The translations under genes were made by a program, and so were the position numbers. The notes under the pieces are model-generated. The model worked only from the letters and a program-made list of their open reading frames with translations. It did no database searches and was not told the DNA's origin. A stretch of DNA of 64,000 nucleotides from Carex sylvatica (lineage: Eukaryota > Streptophyta > Magnoliopsida > Poales > Cyperaceae): assembly GCA_964058845.1 (NCBI GenBank), contig CAXKVR010000089.1:218463-282462 (forward strand), written 5' to 3'. Shown in pieces: positions 47,601 through 60,464 of the stretch. The stretch's first letter is position 1. The number at the start of each line of letters is the position of its first letter.

Positions 47601-50600
47601 TCATAATTTTGATGCTCAACAACTGTTGAGATGTTAAAGTACCACCCACCCTAATGCCAGTTTATAATCTCTCTTCTCATTTGTCCTTGATGAGAAGTAA
47701 TTCACTTTTTGTGTATAATTGCTAATACTTTTATGCTGGTGCAGATGATGTAATCTCGTGGGCATAATCTACTTGGATCTACGAACACGGAATTATTTTT
47801 GCCAGCTACATTATATGCAGTCCAGGTTTTATTGAACTTGCCATTACCTTAATTTTTGAAGCATGTGTCGGTTTTTATTGGCATACTTATGTTAACAGTA
47901 TCTAATTATATACATAGCAGTTGTTCCAAATTAACATAACAACAATTGTTATTCTCGTAACTAACTGTGTTATTTCTTATCTGACTTGGGTATTAGAATT
48001 ACTGTAAGGTTATTGCTTGTAATTAGGGTTGGGTAGTTAGTTGAAATTATTCGTCGGCTGGGTTGGTATTCTGGTAGAATCCTGATATTATTTTTTTGGT
48101 GTTAGTTTTATGTTGGGTTAGTTCTGTGTTTTTAAGAAATTTATTGGGTTTGGGTTAAATGGTACTTTTGGTTTTCAAACTTAACTTGTGTTCTGGCTAG
48201 GTTTTTGTAACAAACAGGTTTCGTCGTCGGTAGCACCCACATAGCTTGTCTTGGATCCTGTCTCTAGAGCATACCACAGAACTGAGATAAACCTCAGAAT
48301 CAGAGCATATTTTCGAGATAAGTTTCTTCTTTCTAATTTTCTTTTTCTAACCCTTCTAGTTAGATAAATTTGAAATTTAAACCATTCCTGCTTCCTTCCT
48401 ATGCATATCATATTATGGCATGTGTTGTTTGGAGTTTAATTGTTCTCTCGAACCGAACTGAGTTAACAAGTCTTTATGTTCTCAATGCGGTGCTACTCTG
48501 GATGCCATTTGGACAAATTAATCATCATAAAGACTTTAGTTTCATTAAATATGCCGTACCTTGTATCAATTGGATAGTAATATGTGCCACCCTGTTCTGA
48601 GTAGTGCCTACCTGTTAACTACATTGCATGCTAGCGATGAGAACTATATTCCACTGAAGGGTTTTTATTTCGTTGAAAAGCCCGGATAATTTGTTTCGTG
48701 TTTTTGAAATGAAACCATATTTCTGACTATTTTTTGTCTTCTCTTGAAGCTAAAACATGGAATGAATTCAACATGTATTGCTTGAAGCCAACTGACAACA
48801 GCAACTCTGATGACTCACAAGTGGGAGGGGAAGGCATCTGTCTTCTATGGTTGCATTAAGTTAAGTTTTCTTCTCTTATCCAGTCTGTTGTGGGGTTATT
48901 ATATGCTAGAAGAATAATAGTTAATATCATCAAGGTGGATTATCTATTGCTGAAAAGGTTCATATTCGCAACTCATGTGACCTTTTCTTACTATGTACCT
49001 AAACTGAACAGTATGTAACTATGGTTGTACGGTACCTGAAAACACGATGAGCAGAACCTTTCCGCTTATAAGTACCCTCTAATGCAGCTGCCATTAATGT
49101 TGGAACCTTTTTAAGAAAAAAAATGTCCAACACAAAATTAATTTTCAGATTAATAATTTTGATGCTCTATAACTGTTGAGATCGTAATGTACCTAATGCC
49201 AGTTTATAATCTCTCTCTTTCTCATTTCCTCCTGGATGAGAATTAATTCACTTTTTGTGTATAATGGCTAATACTTTTATGCTGGTGCAGTTGATATAAT
49301 CTTAGGAGCATAATCTACTTGGATCTACAAACACAGAATTATTTTTGCCAGCAACATTATGTGCAGTCCAGGTATTATGAAACTTGCCATTACCTTAATT
49401 TTTGATGCATGCGTCGGTTTTTATTTGCATGCTTATTTTAACAGTATCTAGTTATAAACATAGCGGCTGTTCCAAATTAAAATAACAACAATTGTTCTTC
49501 TTGTAACTAACTGTGTTTCCTAATATCCGACTTGGGTATTAGAATTACTGTAAGGTTGTTGCTTGTGATCATGGTTGGTTTGTTAGTTGAAATTTTTCGT
49601 CGGCTGGGTTGATATTCTGGTAGAAATCTTGATATTTTTGATCTGGTATTAGTTTTATGTTGGGTTAGTTATGTGTTTTTAAGAAATTTGTTGGGTTTGG
49701 GTTATAGGGTTTGACCTCATATGGTACTTTTATTTTGCAAACTTAACTTGTGTTCTGCTATGTTTTTGTAATAAACAGGTTTCGTGGTCGGTGGGACCCA
49801 CTTAGCTTGTCTGGGTTACTGTCTCTGGAGCATACCACAGAACAGAGATAAACCTCAGAATCAGAGGATATATTCGAGATAAGTTTCTTCCTTTTTTTTT
49901 TTCTTTTTCTAACCCTTCTAGATAGATAACTTTGAAATTGAAACCATTCCTGATTCCTTCCTATGCATATCATATCCTGGCATATATTATTTGGTGTTTA
50001 ATTGTTCTGTCGAACTGAACTGAGTTAACAAGTCTTTATGATGATTAATTTGTCCAAATGGCATCCAGAGTAGCACCGCATTGAGAACAAATTAATCATT
50101 ATAAAGACTTTAGTTTCTTTAAATATGTCGTACCTTGTATCAGTTGGATAGTAATATGTGCCACTATGTTCTGAGTAGTTCCTACCTGCTAACTAAATTG
50201 CATGCAAGCATCCACTTAATGGCTTCTTTTTCATTGAAGAACCTTCATAGTTAATTTCATTATTTTGAAATAAAACCACACTTTTGACTATTTGTTTTTC
50301 TTCTCTTGAAGCAAAAAGATGGAATGAATTCAACAAGGATTGGTTGATGCCAACTGACAAGAGCAACTATGATGACTTCACAAGTGGGAGGGGAAGGCAT
50401 CCTTCTTCTAGGGTTGCATTAAGTTAAGTTTCCTTCTCTTATCCAATCTGTTGTGGGGTTATTTTTTGCTGGATGAATAATATTTAGTATCATCAAGGTG
50501 GATTGTCTATTGCTGAAAAGTTTAATATTAGCAACTCTGCTTCCTTGCTATGCATATCATATTATGGCATGTATTGTTTGGAGTTTAATTGTTATCTCGA

Positions 50601-51330
50601 ACTGAACTGAGTTAACAAGTCTTTATGATGATTAATTTGTCCAAATGGCATCCAGAGTAGCACCGCATTGAGAACAAATTAATCATTATAAAGACTTTAG
50701 TTTCTTAAAATATGTCGTATCTTGTATCAATTGGATATTAATATGTGCCACTCTGTTCTGAGGAGTGCCTACTTACTAAATTGCATGCAAGCATGAGAAG
50801 TATATTCCACTGAATGGCTTCTTTTTCGTTGAAGAACCCTGATAATTGATTTCATTATTTTCAAATAAAACCACACTTTTGACTATTTTTTTTTTCTTCT
50901 ATTGAAGCAAAAAGATGGAATGAATTCAACATGGATTGGTTGCTGCCAACTGACAAGAGCAACTCTGATGACTTCACAAGTGGGAGGGGAAAACATCCTT
51001 CTTCTAGGGTTACATTAAGTTAAGTTTCCTTATCTTATACAATATGTTGTGGGCTTATTTTATGCTAGAATAATAATAGGTAGTATCATCAAGGTGGATT
51101 GCCTATTGTTGAAAAGGTTCATATTAGCTATTCTGCTTCCAAATGGCATCCAGAGTAGCACCGCATTGAGAACAAATTAATCATCATAAAGACTTTAGTT
51201 TCTTAATATATGCCGTACCTTGTATCAATTGGATATAATATGTGCCACTCTGTTCTGAGTAGTGCCTACTTACTAACTAAATTGCATGCTAACATGAGAA
51301 TTATATTCTTGGGAGTTTGGTTTTCTTATT
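44600..51330 (+). repeat. Tandem array 2: nested 0.6 kb and 1.55 kb units
   Basis: The marker GGAATGAATT-containing exon-like segment occurs at about 46005, 46598, 47198, 48750, 50312 and 50908, so spacings are about 0.6, 0.6, 1.55, 1.56 and 0.6 kb. The longer unit is the 0.6 kb unit plus about 0.95 kb (from CTTTTCTTACTACGTACC to ATTTTCGAGATAAGTTTCTTC). Each unit has the AAGGCATCC(T/G)TCTTCTAGGGTTGC block and the stem-loop described separately. Units differ at many scattered bases. Confidence 0.88.
46904..46984 (+). repeat. Stem-loop repeated in every array unit (type copy)
   Basis: Left arm 46904-46927 and right arm 46961-46984 are perfect 24-base reverse complements (AAGTCTTTATGATGATTAAT.. 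/ ..ATTAATCATCATAAAGACTT) with a 33-base loop containing GGCATCCAGAGTAGCACCGC. Other direct copies start near 45814, 46313, 50033 and 50619, a loop-inverted one near 48473, and a half copy near 51140. Inverted-array copies start near 61629, 62230, 62830 and 63430. Some arms carry a mismatch. It may be a small MITE fixed in the unit, or a source of hairpin small RNA. Confidence 0.9.
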
Positions 51331-51485
51331 TTTCTGACAGAAGCTAATACAAATAATTATTTTTTATCTTTGCAGGATAATGTTACTTTCAATCGGGACA
51401 ATGTCGCTTAATGGGAATTGAAGCATAATATCTTATAAGATTCACTTGTAAAGAAGATGTGAGCTGAACTGACAGAAGTTCATAG

Positions 51486-53758
51486 CATTCATGAATTCAT
51501 GAATTTGGATTTCATCAACACCTCAATTAATGTAACAGAGTGCCTGATGTTGTGTACTAGTGTTATTTCAAACTTCATGTTATTTCTGATTTCGTAGTAG
51601 GAATGTAGGATGTTAATTATGTGTTGTAGCAATATAAATTATGTGTTATTTTATGTACTAGTGTTATTTCATGCAAATGTTATTTCTTATTTCATAGCAG
51701 TATTTACTAGAGTTGGTCATGCTGTCGTGATTGGCACAATGGGAAGGATTAACAATTAGTAGCCCTTTTTTCTTATATTAATTCTTGTTTTATAACTCTC
51801 AAATGTTTGAGCTATTTTAACTTTTACATTACTGTACACTTGTAACAAAACTTTTGTAACATTACCAATGAAATCTAATGTGAGCTAGACTCACTTTTTT
51901 TCTCAAGAACAAGTTGTGCACTGTAGCAGTGTATTATACCATGAAAATGTGAAATAAACAAGGATACAGGAAGCCAAAATCACAAATAACAAAGTGTCGA
52001 AGTACTTTTCATCAAAATTACAATAGCTGCACAATTGTTAACATAATGTATAAAATCACCAAAACAATAACCTCTACAATTCATACCCTAAATAATCTAT
52101 ATATACTATGTTCAAATAGCTGAATCAATAGCCTCTATTGTACAATTTAGCAACTCTACTTCTCTAAACCTACATACAATTCATACCCTAAATAATCTAT
52201 ATATACCATGTTCAAATAGCTGAATCAAAAGCCTCTATTGTACAATTTAGCAACTCTACTTCTCTAAACCTACAAAGTAAAGAGTACAATTTAGCCACTC
52301 TACTTTTTTTTGTTTCAATACTTTGATTTCAACCTTTGACAATTTGACAAAAAAAGACTGATCTGGTAGCCTCTATCATAAGCCCTGAAATCTTGAGGAG
52401 ACCAGTAAAGACCTTTGAAGTATGCTAAGATCGCCTTTCATGTCCTAAGTAATTTTTCAAAAAGATAATCATCAGATTTATACGCTATCAAGTTATATTC
52501 AAAAGAAAAATGAAGGGATAGAAAAATAATTACATTTCGCTGGTTTCGAGCCTACATCTACTGAAATGTCGAAACCTTGACCGAGTTGCCCTGGACTAGT
52601 TATCTGTCATAATATATGCAACTAGAAAATATGATATAAAACCCAAGCTAGTGCACAACAAATCTGATATGATCAATTAGCATTCATGAATTCATGAATT
52701 TGGATTTCGTCAACACCTTAATTAATGTAAAAGAGTGCCTGAAGTCGTGTACTAGTGTTATTTCAAACTTCATGTTATTTCTGATTTCGTAGCAGGAATG
52801 TAGGATGTTAATTATGTGTCATTTTATGTACTAGTGTTATTTCATGCAAATGTTATTTCTTATTTCATAGCAGTATTTACTAGAGTTGGTCATGCTGTCG
52901 AGATTGGCACAATGGGAAGGGGATTAACAATTAGTAGCCCTTTTTTCTTATATTAATTCTTGATTTACAACTCTCAAATGTTTGAGCTATTTTAACTTTT
53001 ACATTACTGTACACAAAAAAAAACAACTTTTGTATGAAATCTAATGTGAGCTAGACTCACTTTTTTTCTGAAGAAAAAGTTTGGTGCACTGTAGCAGTGT
53101 ATTATACCATAAAAATGTGAAATAAACAAGGTTACAGGAAGCCAAAATCACAAATAACAAACTGATCGAAGTACTTTTCATAAAAATTACAATAGTTGTA
53201 CAACTGTTAACATAATATATAAAATCACCAAAACAATAACCTCTACAATTCATACCCTAAATAATTTATATTATATCATGATCAAATAACTGAATCAAAA
53301 GCATCAATTGTACAATTTAGCAACTCTACTTCTCTAAATCTACAATGTAAAGAATACAATTTAGCCACTCTACTTTTTTTTTTTTTTTTTAATACTTTGA
53401 TGTCAGCCTTTGACAATTTGACAAAAAAAGACTAATCTGGTAGCCTCTATCATAAGCCCTGAAATCTTGAGGAGACCAGTAAAGACCTTTGAAGTATGCT
53501 AAGATCGCCTTTCATGTCCTAAGTAATTTTCCAAAAAGATAATCATCAGATTTATACGCTATCAAGTTATATTCAAAAGAAAAATGAATGGATAGAAAAA
53601 TAATTACATTCCGCTGGTTTCGAGCCTGCATCTGCTGAAATGTTGAAACCTTGACCGAGTTGCCCTGGACTAGTTATCTTTCATCATAAATGCAACTAGA
53701 AAATATGACATAAAACCCAAGCTAGTACACAACAAATCTGATATGATCATTCAATTAG
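51486..53758 (+). repeat. Tandem duplication, two units of about 1.1-1.2 kb
   Basis: CATTCATGAATTCATGAATT begins both units (51487 and 52681). Order inside is the same: 3'-end sequence of the array gene, then minus-strand exon-like segments. Unit 1 also has an internal duplication of about 100 bases (52075-52170 and 52180-52275, ATTCATACCCTAAATAATCT). Confidence 0.88.
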
Positions 53759-54170
53759 CAACTTACTCGGAGCGATTAGCCACACCAGATTTAAGAAGTG
53801 CCATACAACTCTCAAGCAGCTGAGGCGAAGGCTCAGGTCCCATTGAATTTGGAGGTGGGGCCTAATGAGGAGGAGATGATTTTTGAGTTGAAACTGGAAC
53901 TTGAAATTGAAATTATTGACTCTTGAATTTTAACCAAATTGAAATCTACTAGTTTTGTGAAAAATAAAATTATCTTATATATCATACCAACCAAACAATA
54001 GGTCGCTAAGAGAGAGATATTACCTTAGTTGAGAACTCAGAGGCCAACAATTTAACGGTTAAAAGAGGTACGAGGGAAGAGGTCGTCAACGATAGGAGAG
54101 TCAGAGGGAGAGGTGATGATGGTGCCAACTAGCAAGGAGTGAAGGGAGATGTCACTTTTCTCATGAATTT
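52315..54170 (-). other. Candidate minus-strand gene with duplicated exons, unrecognised
   Basis: A leader-like GC-richer exon (about 54170-54025) ends at a donor (GTAATATC). Next, after ..CTCATTAG, an exon around 53858-53771 reads APPPNSMGPEPSPQLLESCM, then ALLKSGVANRSE, before GTAAGT. Joining in phase, an exon near 53665-53605 reads PGQLGQGFNISADAGSKPAE; its duplicate near 52590-52530 reads PGQLGQGFDISVDVGSKPAK. Further on, a segment with the frame ILAYFKGLYWSPQDFRAYDR occurs in both units (near 53500 and 52420), though joining it in phase is not clean. No known family. The small size and duplication suggest a gene remnant. Confidence 0.4.
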
Positions 54171-57100
54171 CTGTCTTCTCGCTTCTCTTTTCGCGAAATT
54201 ACGAAGACAAAGGAGAGAGAAGGAAGAAAGAAAGAAAAGTAAATTTCAGATTTAATTGATGAATCGGGTATAGAACTGATTTCATATGGATTTTGTTTGA
54301 CCGCTTCATTAATCAAGCGATTGATAAAAAATGGAGATCCAACGGTAGATCTGCCCATCGGAACCAAACTAGGTCCGATGGGCTTCGGATCTACACAGAT
54401 TCCCAAGTTATACAACAAGTCTCAAGTGCCTTCCTGTTCTAGTTCCTTAGACGTACAGTGGGCCACTAGGCGTATACACCTCTCTTTTGTTTATATTTCT
54501 CTCTTTTTGAGAAACAAAATGTAGTAACCTTACGATATAATTGATATTAAAACCAATTTTATAGAATCATGGAAACCTTTTATCACCTCTCCGCATCACT
54601 CGGCCTACGAGTTATGATCAATGTATTGGGTCTGAGACCATCAGTTTATGATTCGCTCATTTTTCAGTCCAGTTGTACTTAAGAGTCTATAATCTCTACT
54701 AACATAAATGGAACTTGTTGAGATGGCCATGCAAATATAGTTCTATTAGATTTAAATTTCATAGTTGATAGTTGGTGCTCTTAAAAATCTGTTTCCATTT
54801 TATGATTATTGGGCATTTAAGTTTTGTATTGCATATTTCTTTCATTAGTTTTATTTGTTATTAGTATGCATTAAATGCGCAGTATCAAAATAAATTGGAC
54901 AATAAAATTACAAGTTTCTTATTACAATTTTTTCTCTTAAAATATCACTTCCCTACTAAATTTACGTGCCTTTTTTTTATGTTTGGATGTGTCAATAATA
55001 AAAGTTATTTGAGAATAGAGACAATGTACATTTAAATAAAAATTTACTAGTTAGAATAACGGCTATTCATAATAGCAATTATTTGAAAGTGTGAAGAGGG
55101 AGAAAAAATTACTTCATTATCAGATTTCCGCTAACACAGTCCTGAAATAATAGAGTTGACTCAATTTCTATTATCTCTACATCGTGACAATTCATTTGAG
55201 ACCTCACTTACTTATCTTTCCTCCTAATTAGCTTCTTTTTAACACTATTTTTTTTTCTAAATTATAGTTATTCACTATTCTAAATATACAATTCAAATAA
55301 TATTTTTATAAATCTAAATACCACTATTTTCACACTAACATAAAAATCACCTATACATGAGATCATATATCATCTGACTAACATGACACAAATATATTTA
55401 TTACATGACATATTGGAAGCCAGAGGGGTGTTAAACATCTCTCGTATGATTCAAGAAAATTGCAAAATTTATGTGTAATTTACTAATTTATGCATATTTT
55501 AATAAAATTTTATAGAGTGTCTCCTTCTTAATGATATATTTTTATAATTAAAGTAACCAATATGTCTTGCTCTAATAATATTTATTCGAATATTAGTTTT
55601 CATTGACACTATAATAGTAAAATTTGTATGCCATCCTTAATAACAAGTATATGAAATAAATACTCATAGAATTAATTGTCTTATTAATTTGTTCCATTAC
55701 ATCGAAGAGATCTGAGCAAAAACATCTAATGTGTTCAGATAAAGGTTTGAGTTAGTGAGAATAGTGAACTAACTTAAATTTGAGATAGTAAATTAATTTA
55801 ATTTTTAGTTGAGTTACTAGAATGTGGCCTCAAGCCTAATTTTATAATTTTGTCTAATTAAAGCATTATTCTTTTGGACGCAAAGGACATAAGTGTGAAA
55901 ATTGTAGCTAGATACTTTGTTTAATTAATTTTTTATTGATTTTTTTACAACATCAACTATTATGTTATACGAGAATTAATTTTTCAACCCAAATTAAAGT
56001 ATTTAGGGTTAACACTTAAATATCTCAAGATTCAAGTACTATATCTGCTAAAATTTTCAAAATTTAGATTTTAACAAGCTCTGTATTTACGTGTAAAGTT
56101 CATAGTTCTGGTCCGGATTATTTAAAATTTAGAACCAAAAGTTAGTCTAAAAAATTAAATGAGATGACAAAGTCATATAATATTGATCTTATTTAGAACC
56201 AAAAGTTATTCCATTGCTAGTAGTCTAGCACCTAGCAACCTAGCACATATCTTCGATATTAGAGGCGTTGTAACAATAGTTGTTTATCTGTCGCATTTTT
56301 TGTTTTTGATTTGGTTTGAGCTGAAACTCTCCATTCTAAATATAATCAGAGATATTTGTTTTCCCGTTTAAAGATTTCTCTTACTAGATTCTCATATTCT
56401 TCAGTTCTATGCTTCCATGAACATGCAACAAACTAATTAAGGTCACAATGTTGTGACCACAGTCGATCGCAATGCAACAATAGCGAAGATCACCTTGTAT
56501 TGGATACCGAGAAGATCACGAGGTTGATTGTCAATAATTACGCTGCATCAAATTTTGTTAAAGAAAATTAATATCACCTCCATCTCGAAAAAGGTAACTT
56601 GTATTACGATCAATGTATGTTTATCTTTCATTGACTTGCTAATATAGAGGTAGATTTTGGGAGATCGGATCACCTAAATTAATTCAAATTTTAAGTATGG
56701 ATTATTGCAATAGAATCCAAACCGTCTGATCAATTTTCACACCGATATTAAAAATCTACATGAATTTTCAACTTTAGTGTTTTTTTAAGGAATTTTCAAC
56801 TTTAACAAAATTTATCTGAATTCTCATCCGATACAAACTCAAAATTTAAGTTACTTTAGGGGGTCTGGACTATATATGGTATCAAAACATGATTCTGTAT
56901 TACCCTACACGGTCCAACTTTTAGTCCCAAATAAAAGTGAATTGCAATTATTGAAAGATTACTGCAAAAAAATTTAGTCCCACTAAATATCGGATGGTCC
57001 GCTACCTCCCTTTCCTTACAAAATTTTGCCAAAGTTGTATTAGGGTTTTAGAATTTCTTCAAAATAGTAATTTTTTATTGAAGCACTTGAATTAAATTGT

Positions 57101-58465
57101 TAGCGGCTTAATATAAGAGGATATTACGCAAGAATTTATAGTTTATCCAAAAAAAAAAAAGCCACATACCAGATCATGGACAATAACAGATTAATTGTGT
57201 CTAAATAAACTATCAAGTGGTTCAACAAGTTTCTTTTTTAAAAGTAAATATTTTGTTTAATAAAGAATTCCACAATGAAAAATTAATAGATGACAACTAT
57301 TTAATACAGTCGTGTCTATACTTTTTATTTATTTTTATCTATCATAAATTACTCAGGAGGTCTAATAAGTATAATCAGTGTTCTAAATAGTGTGCTATAA
57401 CGACACAATAATGGTGCTATTGTGTTTTCAGACCTTGAACGCTAACCTATTGGATAAAAGTACACTATTTCAGCTACGACCACTATAGAAATAATAACAT
57501 TTTTTTATTTGTACTACACGCTTCGTTATTATTTTAGTTTTTAAATTATTCATGTTCCTAGTTTCCTTTCCAAAATTATTAATTATTACCAAATCAGTCA
57601 CACCTTCAATTTCCGCTATAAATATGGATGGAATCCAACAACAGCAACCGATAATAATGATATCATAGCATTAATTTGATGACATGGCACTATATATTCT
57701 TCAGAGTTGTTTAAGCCAGTATAGAAGTTCCAGGACCAAACTGAAATGTTAGTAAATGTTCAAGGACCGTTCATAAAATTGTTGAAAAAAAAAGTGAAAA
57801 TTTCTCACCAGAATTTTATTGTGCCATGTAATCAGTTTCAAGTGACAGATTGACAATACCATCATTATTTGAATGTTGGCATGAAATTATAAATTTTATG
57901 GTTTAAATTGGAAACTTTCAAACTTTTATTTTCTTTTACCTTTTTCTTTTCTCTATCTTTGTGTAACATTCAATACTTACAGCCATGTTTTAAAATTAAT
58001 TATACTCGAAAAGAAATTCAAAACTTATATAAAAGTTTTCATTCACCTTGTTTTAGTCATTGCACAAGTTATCAATTGTTATTCATTTCTAGCTAGCATT
58101 TTATCAGTTCCTGAAGCACTTGGAAAATTTATAGTCATAAATGTCTTTAAGATAATTTGTGAATAATTTAGGAATACATATATATTTTTAATATGAGAGT
58201 GCATTAATTTTAACCTTAAATTATCCCTCTTTGTAAAAATTTATACGAAATAAATAAATAAATTTTAATCAAAAAAAAATGCAGTGGTTTAAAAATCGGT
58301 CTATTCGGCCAAATATTCGTATTCTGTTGGAATTCAAATAGAAAATCAGTATTATGTCCAATATTCGATTTCGAAGTGGTAAATGTATTCCGAATAGGTA
58401 AATTTATTTACTGTGTAACATTTGTAGAGAGTAGAAAGCAATACACAATTAATATCTATTTATAG
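54171..58465. other. No gene seen; AT-rich
   Basis: 54300-54400 contains a partly palindromic MITE-like stretch (GATCCAACGGTAGATCTGCC, then TAGGTCCGATGGGC) similar to the 8053-8264 family. The remainder to 58465 is AT-rich with no codon-like exon; frames at 56183, 57908 and elsewhere are chance. Confidence 0.5.
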
Positions 58466-58469
58466 GGCT

Positions 58470-58650
58470 GCTAATGATTAAGATTCGGCTCAAACTCGGC
58501 TCGGCTCAATGAGAGAAGCAAAATGATTCGACTCTTAATTAACTCAGCTTGATTTTGAAAGAAAAAATTCAGCTCAATTCAGCTCATATAAATACTTGGC
58601 TCGACTCGACTCAGCTCGCGAGCCAAGTTCAATATCTCGTCTTCAAGTTC
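58470..58650. repeat. GGCTCGGCTCAA-type dispersed repeat
   Basis: Contains ACTCGGCTCGGCTCAATGAG and CTCGACTCGACTCAGCTCGC. Same family as 39990-40200 and 59690-59880. Confidence 0.7.
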
Positions 58651-59089
58651 GTGAATTTAGTTTGGGGATATTTTTCAGAATTTTCACATTTCTGTTGTTT
58701 TGGCTTTATTGACTTGTTGACCGTCAACGACCATTGGGTCATCTAATTTGACTATTAAATACTGGAATCTAAAATCCGAAATCTTTAGAGGAAATCAAAA
58801 TCAGAAATCTTTATTCGATTATTTGATAAAAATTAAGAGCAAAAAGTACGATTCCTGCATTTATATCCGGTCCAAATTATTCTTCTATATATTTTCAAAC
58901 TAAATAAGTATCTGATTATATATATGATTATATTTGTTTAAGAATAAATTTGAAGAATTTAAATATGTCTTCGTTTTTATGAATTTCACAAATGCACCTT
59001 TTTGTAAAATTCAAAAATAACTTTTGCAAAACAAAATGAAGGTTGAAAATGATAGACACATCTACAACTGATGTATACACTATTTATTG

Positions 59090-59493
59090 GAGTAGAATTA
59101 GGGTGTTCTTAAGTTCAACTGATGAATCCAAACCGTTGAAACCGAACCGTTGAAATTTCGTTAAATCAGCTTCAAATGATGAATCCGAACCGTCAACCCG
59201 CCTATCTTACGAGTGATGCGCCTACATGTGAAAATTTTAAACATTTAAATTAATTTAGTATAAATTCATCAATTGGTCAAAATTAAAAGGTTAATAAATT
59301 AATTTTAATGCATTTATTTTTGAACGTTTTTTGACCACTTGACTTTATACTAAATTAATTCGAATGTTTAAAATTTCTACATCACTCGTAAGATAGATGA
59401 ATTTTAACGGTCAAGATTCATTATTTGAAATCAATTTAACGGGTTTTAGACTTGAGTTCGTCAAAAGAGAACTTAAGAACACCCTTGTTGTAC
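59090..59493. mobile_element. Mutator-type MITE (404 bp), TSD TATTTATTG
   Basis: Second member of the 11174-11584 family, beginning GAGTAGAATTAGGGTGTTC and ending with GAACACCCTTGTTGTAC. TATTTATTG is duplicated at 59081-59089 and 59494-59502. Confidence 0.9.
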
Positions 59494-60464
59494 TATTTAT
59501 TGATGGATAAGGAACATATATAGTTTGCCAGCTCCGTATCTTATTTTATGTTATTTGAAAAAGTAATCAACTTGTGTTATTTTAATATTTCAGTGAAAGA
59601 TTAAGATAGTGACTATTTCGAACAGTTAAATTAGTCGCTAATATCACTAATTATTTAAGTTATTTGCTCATCTAGTTTATCAATATGAGTCGGCTCAGGA
59701 GCCGGCTCGCGAGCTTACGAGCCGAATCGAGTCAAACGAAGTGTTTACATGAGCCAAGCCGAGTCGAGCTTTTTCTTTCAAAATCGAGACAAGTTGAGTT
59801 TGAGCTTTTTCTAATTTTGAGTCCGATTCGTTTTGAAATATTGAGCTGCTCAACTCATTGATTCACAAACCAACGTTCATTTAAAGAATTCTAAATCATT
59901 TAAAGACTTAAAAAGAGGTTCTTACTAAAGCTAATGAAGACTCCAGTCTAAAGAATTTATGTTTGATTTAATTAAGACATGTACTATATGTCCAAAATTT
60001 TATTGCATTAAATATTTGATGGGACCTACGCGGTATCAAGACATATATGAGTGCAACTGTGCAAGAACATGTATAATTATATAATTTTCCAAAATAAATA
60101 TTGATATACATATTTTTATTCATCTCAATTACATAAGGACCATACCATAGTGATATTAATCAAAATTTTATTGTTTTTATATAATCTGTAGAGATGATTT
60201 TTGTTCCTTCTCGTAGAAATTAAGAAAATAATAAAAATTGAAAGTGGAGCCGTGAGTATTCAATTTTAAAGGATTTAAATTGTCTTCACTTTTATTTTAA
60301 ACGTTCTAGGATTTATTTTAGATTTAAATCATTTTATCAGTGAGGTTCCACTTTTTTTTTTTTTAAAAGTAAACTTATAAGTATTTTGGGAAATATAAAT
60401 ATTGGATGTGTTTAGTAGTCAAAAGTTTTGACTTTCATGGCGGTCGCATACTACGATGAGAAAA
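59494..60464. other. Spacer with a dispersed repeat; no gene seen
   Basis: 59690-59880 is a GCCGAGTCGAGCTTTTTCTT repeat of the 39990 family. The rest is AT-rich up to the start of the inverted array. Confidence 0.55.

Larger units (their letters stand above)
40983..51411 (+). other. Unrecognised multi-exon transcription unit with tandemly amplified interior
   Basis: Candidate first exon 40983-41041 (MPVSCNCTASSLPYRVHS, then AG before GTGAGT). Another open stretch at 41305-41402 reads VKGVRVNASETAGVLLRNLP but does not join it in phase. In the first array two copies of an exon pair keep the same frame, junction and stop: 42265-42355 with 42450-42496, and 43863-43953 with 44048-44094 (LLGCGLDEGKLTLRVEDPLK, then EEGSIKPPENEQSE, stop). 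A following exon-like stretch reads NYQETIPPHIEYFCYTSHNI. The second array repeats an exon-like segment KRWNEFNMDWLMPTDKSNSD. A last exon-like segment 51377-51411 (DNVTFNRDNVA, TAA) is followed by sequence like a 3' UTR. I recognise no family. It may be a decayed gene whose pieces were amplified; no single transcript reads through all units. Confidence 0.4.

Noticed and set aside
44600..51330. CRISPR-like or satellite array
   Set aside because: Units are long, contain exon-like segments and vary in size; the genome is a plant, and spacers are absent.
54161..54524. Open frames on both strands around 54300
   Set aside because: They mirror each other across a partly palindromic MITE-like stretch.
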